Of a stretch of 8,740 nt of DNA, positions 6,039 through 8,740 are shown in pieces. The stretch is from an uncultured Clostridium sp. GTDB taxonomy: Bacteria > Bacillota > Clostridia > Oscillospirales > Acutalibacteraceae. Below the pieces are notes generated by a model, which worked only from the letters and a program-made list of their open reading frames with translations, did no database searches and was not told the origin of the DNA. Every line of letters starts with the position of its first letter. Position 1 is the stretch's first letter. The stretch covers positions 1-8,740 of the forward strand of contig URIN01000038.1 of NCBI GenBank assembly GCA_900547915.1, in the 5' to 3' direction. A program made the position numbers and the translations under genes.

Positions 6039-8255
6039 ATGCACAAACTATGGTTTCAGAAACCTGCCCGCCATTGGCGCGAAGCTCTTCCCATAGGAAA
6101 CGGATTTACGGGAGTAATGATCTACGGAGGAGCAAATTCAGAGAAACTTTGCTTCAATGACGGCACGTTGTGGTCAGGTTATCCTAAAGACTATAACAGT
6201 GAAAGAAGCTTACGAAATCTTTCTAAAGTGCGCGAGCTTATTTTTGACGGCAAGAATAAAGAAGCTGATTTGCTGATACAAAAAGAACTTTGCGGATTTT
6301 ACAGCGAAGCATTTATGCCTGTTGGCGAAGCAAAAATCAAAATCTCATCAACAGACGCTTCAGACTATTTCAGAGAGCTTGATTTGTCTAACGGAATACA
6401 TACTGTAAGCACACAAAACGCTTTAAGAGAGGCATTTGCATCAAATCCAAAAAACGTGGTTATATATTCCATAAAAACAGACAGCCCCGTAAATGTTTCT
6501 GTTAAAATGAAAAGCAAGCTCAGGTCAAAGACGTTTACTGAGGGGAATATGCTGTTCCTTACGGGGCGGGCGCCTGATTATGCCGCTCCGAACTATGTTA
6601 GGAGCGAACTTTTCCCTATAAAATACAACGAAAACAAAGGCATGGCATTTGCGCTGGGTATGGCTGCGGTTACTGACGGTAAAATTATCGAAAGCGGCAG
6701 AAAAATATCAATAAAAGGCGCACGTAAAATAATTTTGTATTTCGTAACCGAAACGGGATTTGAAAGTTTTGACAAGATGCCCGTTACAGATGAAAATTTA
6801 ATCAAACAAAAATGTTTTAAACGTCTTAGCGAAATTCGTAAATGTAAATATGAAGAATTAAAAGAAGAGCATATTGCTGATTTTTCATCTTTGTTTTTCA
6901 AGCAGAGCATTTCTCTTAACTGCGAATCAGGTCTGCCCACTGATAAATTGCTTCAAGCCGCTAAAACAGGAGCGGATATAAGGGCGTTGTGCGAGCTGTT
7001 TTATAATTACGGAAAATATATGACGATTTCTGCAAGCCGCCTGGGTGGTCAGGCGATGAATTTACAGGGCATCTGGAACAACTCGGTAAGACCTCCGTGG
7101 AGCAGTAATTACACGGTTAACATAAACACGCAGATGAACTATTGGGGGGCTTCTTCCTGTGCGCTGGACGAGTGCATCGAACCCTTACTTCAAATGGTTT
7201 GGGAAACAGTGCAAAACGGAAAGCGCACTGCTGAGATAAATTACGGCTGTTCGGGGTTTGCCTGCAACCACAATGTGGATATATGGAGGAAAACTTCTCC
7301 TGTTAAGGGAACGCCGAATTATATGCTGGAACCTCTATGCGGGGTTTGGCTTGCAAACGAAGTTTATGCTCATTACAAAAACGGCGCTTTGCAGAATTAT
7401 CATGAAAAAGTTGTTGAAATAACAGAAGAGGCGGCACGCTTTGCGGCAGATTATCTTGTTTTTCATAACGGTTCATATGTTGTATGCCCGTCACCGTCTC
7501 CTGAAAACTGCTTTTCAAAAAACGGCAGCACCTGTTATATGGATTATGCTTCCGCTTTTGATATGGGACTTGTAAAGCAGGCGTTTCTTAACGCTCTTGA
7601 AATTTCACCAAATGAGGAACTTAAAGCGGATATAAAGAAAAAGCTTGAAAAAGCAGCCCCGTTTACAGAAGGGAAAAACGGTATAAACGAGTGGCATACG
7701 GATTATCCCACTCCCGAAAAGGGGCACCGCCATTTTTCTCCTCTTTATGCCTTTTATCCTGCAAAGCTCATAGGCTATCATACTGACGCAGAGCAGGCTG
7801 AATGGGTGAAACGGCTGTTTAAATACAGGCTTGATAACTCAGGTCAGCATATAGGCTGGTCTGCCGCATGGGCTATATGCCTTTCCGCCAGGCTTAGAGA
7901 TGCCAAAACTGCTGAAAAAGTTACGCGCGATTTTTTGTGTAATTCCGTATTTAAAAATCTTTTCTGCGTTCATCCTCCATACTATTTTCAGATAGACGGC
8001 AACCTCGGTTACGTTGCAGGACTTAACGAGATGCTCATCACAGAGGAAAACGGCATTATTGAGCTTCTTCCCGCTCTTCCCGATAAGTGGAAAAGCGGCG
8101 AGGTTAAAAACATTATTATTAACGGCGCTTCAATTTCATTTGCGTGGGAAAAAGGCGAGATAATTAAAATAGAAAGCGATAAGCCGATAATAATACGCAA
8201 AACACATATTTCTGATAAAATTATTAAAAGTGAAACGGTGACAGAGGAGTGTTGA
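6039..8255 (+). CDS. GH95 glycoside hydrolase, alpha-L-fucosidase or alpha-L-galactosidase
   Basis: A 738-residue GH95 enzyme. These are inverting exo-hydrolases that remove terminal alpha-L-fucose (typically alpha-1,2) or alpha-L-galactose. The N-terminal beta domain starts at once with WREALPIGNGFTGVMIYGG and LWSGYP, leaving no room for a signal peptide, so it should be cytoplasmic. The (alpha/alpha)6 barrel follows, with NLQGIWN, then YTVNINTQMNYW in which N361 and N363 match the Asn pair that activates water in AfcA. PSPSPEN contains E489, the likely general acid. HIGWSAAW (H604) and QIDGNLG (D653) complete the family's active-site motifs. T359, two residues before the first catalytic Asn, replaces the His seen in fucosidase AfcA; Thr here is reported for an alpha-L-galactosidase. 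Length is slightly short of the usual ~780, but all motifs are intact. AGGAG (6027-6031) lies 7 nt before the ATG, and only 2 nt separate it from the previous stop. Confidence 0.9.
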   Translation: MHKLWFQKPARHWREALPIGNGFTGVMIYGGANSEKLCFNDGTLWSGYPKDYNSERSLRNLSKVRELIFDGKNKEADLLIQKELCGFYSEAFMPVGEAKIKISSTDASDYFRELDLSNGIHTVSTQNALREAFASNPKNVVIYSIKTDSPVNVSVKMKSKLRSKTFTEGNMLFLTGRAPDYAAPNYVRSELFPIKYNENKGMAFALGMAAVTDGKIIESGRKISIKGARKIILYFVTETGFESFDKMPVTDENLIKQKCFKRLSEIRKCKYEELKEEHIADFSSLFFKQSISLNCESGLPTDKLLQAAKTGADIRALCELFYNYGKYMTISASRLGGQAMNLQGIWNNSVRPPWSSNYTVNINTQMNYWGASSCALDECIEPLLQMVWETVQNGKRTAEINYGCSGFACNHNVDIWRKTSPVKGTPNYMLEPLCGVWLANEVYAHYKNGALQNYHEKVVEITEEAARFAADYLVFHNGSYVVCPSPSPENCFSKNGSTCYMDYASAFDMGLVKQAFLNALEISPNEELKADIKKKLEKAAPFTEGKNGINEWHTDYPTPEKGHRHFSPLYAFYPAKLIGYHTDAEQAEWVKRLFKYRLDNSGQHIGWSAAWAICLSARLRDAKTAEKVTRDFLCNSVFKNLFCVHPPYYFQIDGNLGYVAGLNEMLITEENGIIELLPALPDKWKSGEVKNIIINGASISFAWEKGEIIKIESDKPIIIRKTHISDKIIKSETVTEEC

Positions 8256-8256
8256 T

Positions 8257-8740
8257 ATGAAAAAAAGCATTAAAGCGGGATTGTGCATCTTGCTGGCTCT
8301 TTCCGTAGCGGCAGGCGCAGTGTGCCTTGGTGTAACATTTATTGGAAAGGATTATACCCAGGCTCCTGACACAGCTTACAAAATTCTTCAGATTACGGAT
8401 GTTCACATTCTTAATGATGAAAAAAAGGACGCCAAAGCATTTAAGACTATTACAGAGATGGTCAATACCACTGATCCTGATCTCATCATGGTTACAGGAG
8501 ATGTTACCAGCGAAAAAGAAAATATGACGGCATTCAGAACTTTCGGCGAATTTATGGAAAGTTTTAAAATACCTTGGGGCTTCGTTTTCGGAAATCATGA
8601 GGGGCTAGATATAAAATACGAGAGCACAGATGTTGTTGACGGTATAACTATTGCCGATAAACAACAACTTAGTGATTATCTTGAAAGCCTTACATACTGT
8701 ATATACGAGCCCGGAGACGAAGATGTTGACGGTATGGGAA
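8257..8740 (+). CDS. Exported calcineurin-like metallophosphoesterase (N-terminal part)
   Basis: This frame starts at the ATG at 8257 and is still open at the right edge, giving 161 visible residues. AGGAG (8245-8249) lies 7 nt upstream and only one base separates it from the GH95 stop, so it is the fifth gene of the operon. The N-terminus is a signal peptide or anchor: a basic MKKSIK followed by a hydrophobic stretch (residues 7-29). No good lipobox is seen, because C23 is preceded by GAV. The mature part has the first metal-binding motifs of the Metallophos superfamily: TDVH (D48, H50), TGD (D82) and GNHE (N113, H114). The spacing fits, and the IPWGFVFGNHE context recalls Dcr2/PAP29-like members. 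The later His motifs would lie beyond the window. Such enzymes hydrolyse phosphomonoesters or diesters outside the membrane. The substrate is unknown, and its link to the glycan genes is by position only. Confidence 0.85.
   Translation, partial: MKKSIKAGLCILLALSVAAGAVCLGVTFIGKDYTQAPDTAYKILQITDVHILNDEKKDAKAFKTITEMVNTTDPDLIMVTGDVTSEKENMTAFRTFGEFMESFKIPWGFVFGNHEGLDIKYESTDVVDGITIADKQQLSDYLESLTYCIYEPGDEDVDGMG

Noticed and set aside
6593..6940. 115-codon open frame on the - strand
   Set aside because: It is fully inside the GH95 gene, has no family-like motif or ribosome binding site, and is best explained as an antisense shadow of biased codons.
8257..8330. Lipoprotein signal on the metallophosphoesterase
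   Set aside because: C23 is preceded by G-A-V and C10 by A-G-L. Neither fits a lipobox, which needs a small residue directly before the Cys, so an ordinary signal peptide or anchor is preferred.
8224..8598. 124-codon open frame on the - strand
   Set aside because: It lies opposite the GH95 end and the metallophosphoesterase, whose + strand frame has clear family motifs and a ribosome binding site. The antisense product shows no recognisable features.

Overview
The window looks like part of a gut Firmicutes chromosome, most likely a Clostridia/Oscillospiraceae-type organism. This is inferred from three things: AT-rich coding DNA using the standard code, strong AGGAG ribosome binding sites, and the combination of a GPH-type sugar transporter with signal-less glycoside hydrolases. 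No RNA gene, CRISPR array, insertion sequence or integrase is visible, and every convincing gene lies on the + strand.

Layout: positions 1-455 hold the 3' end of a lysine-rich coiled-coil protein of unknown function. A short intergenic region (456-537) follows. It carries a perfect 7-bp inverted repeat, a perfect TATAAT box and a direct repeat flanking that box. From 538 to the right edge there are five tightly packed genes: a GPH/MFS sugar transporter (538-2214), a GH129-like (GH101/GH129 type) alpha-N-acetylgalactosaminidase candidate (2211-4136), a DUF5107-type protein with a TPR-like C-terminus (4129-6036), a GH95 alpha-L-fucosidase/alpha-L-galactosidase candidate (6039-8255), and the N-terminal part of an exported calcineurin-like metallophosphoesterase (8257 to the edge). 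Junctions are a 4-bp overlap, an 8-bp overlap, a 2-nt gap and a 1-nt gap, so this is very probably one translationally coupled operon.

Working model (inference): the transporter imports a short glycan or glycoside, which is then taken apart inside the cell. Neither hydrolase nor the DUF5107 protein has a signal peptide. GH129 would remove an alpha-linked GalNAc-type sugar and GH95 an alpha-L-fucosyl or alpha-L-galactosyl cap. This resembles salvage of mucin O-glycan fragments, but the GH95 carries Thr where the fucosidase AfcA has His, so alpha-L-galactose must be kept open. The most novel elements are the DUF5107-TPR protein placed between the two hydrolases, the transporter's loss of both helix-II acidic residues that bind the cation in MelB, and the membrane-targeted phosphoesterase at the end of an otherwise cytoplasmic pathway.
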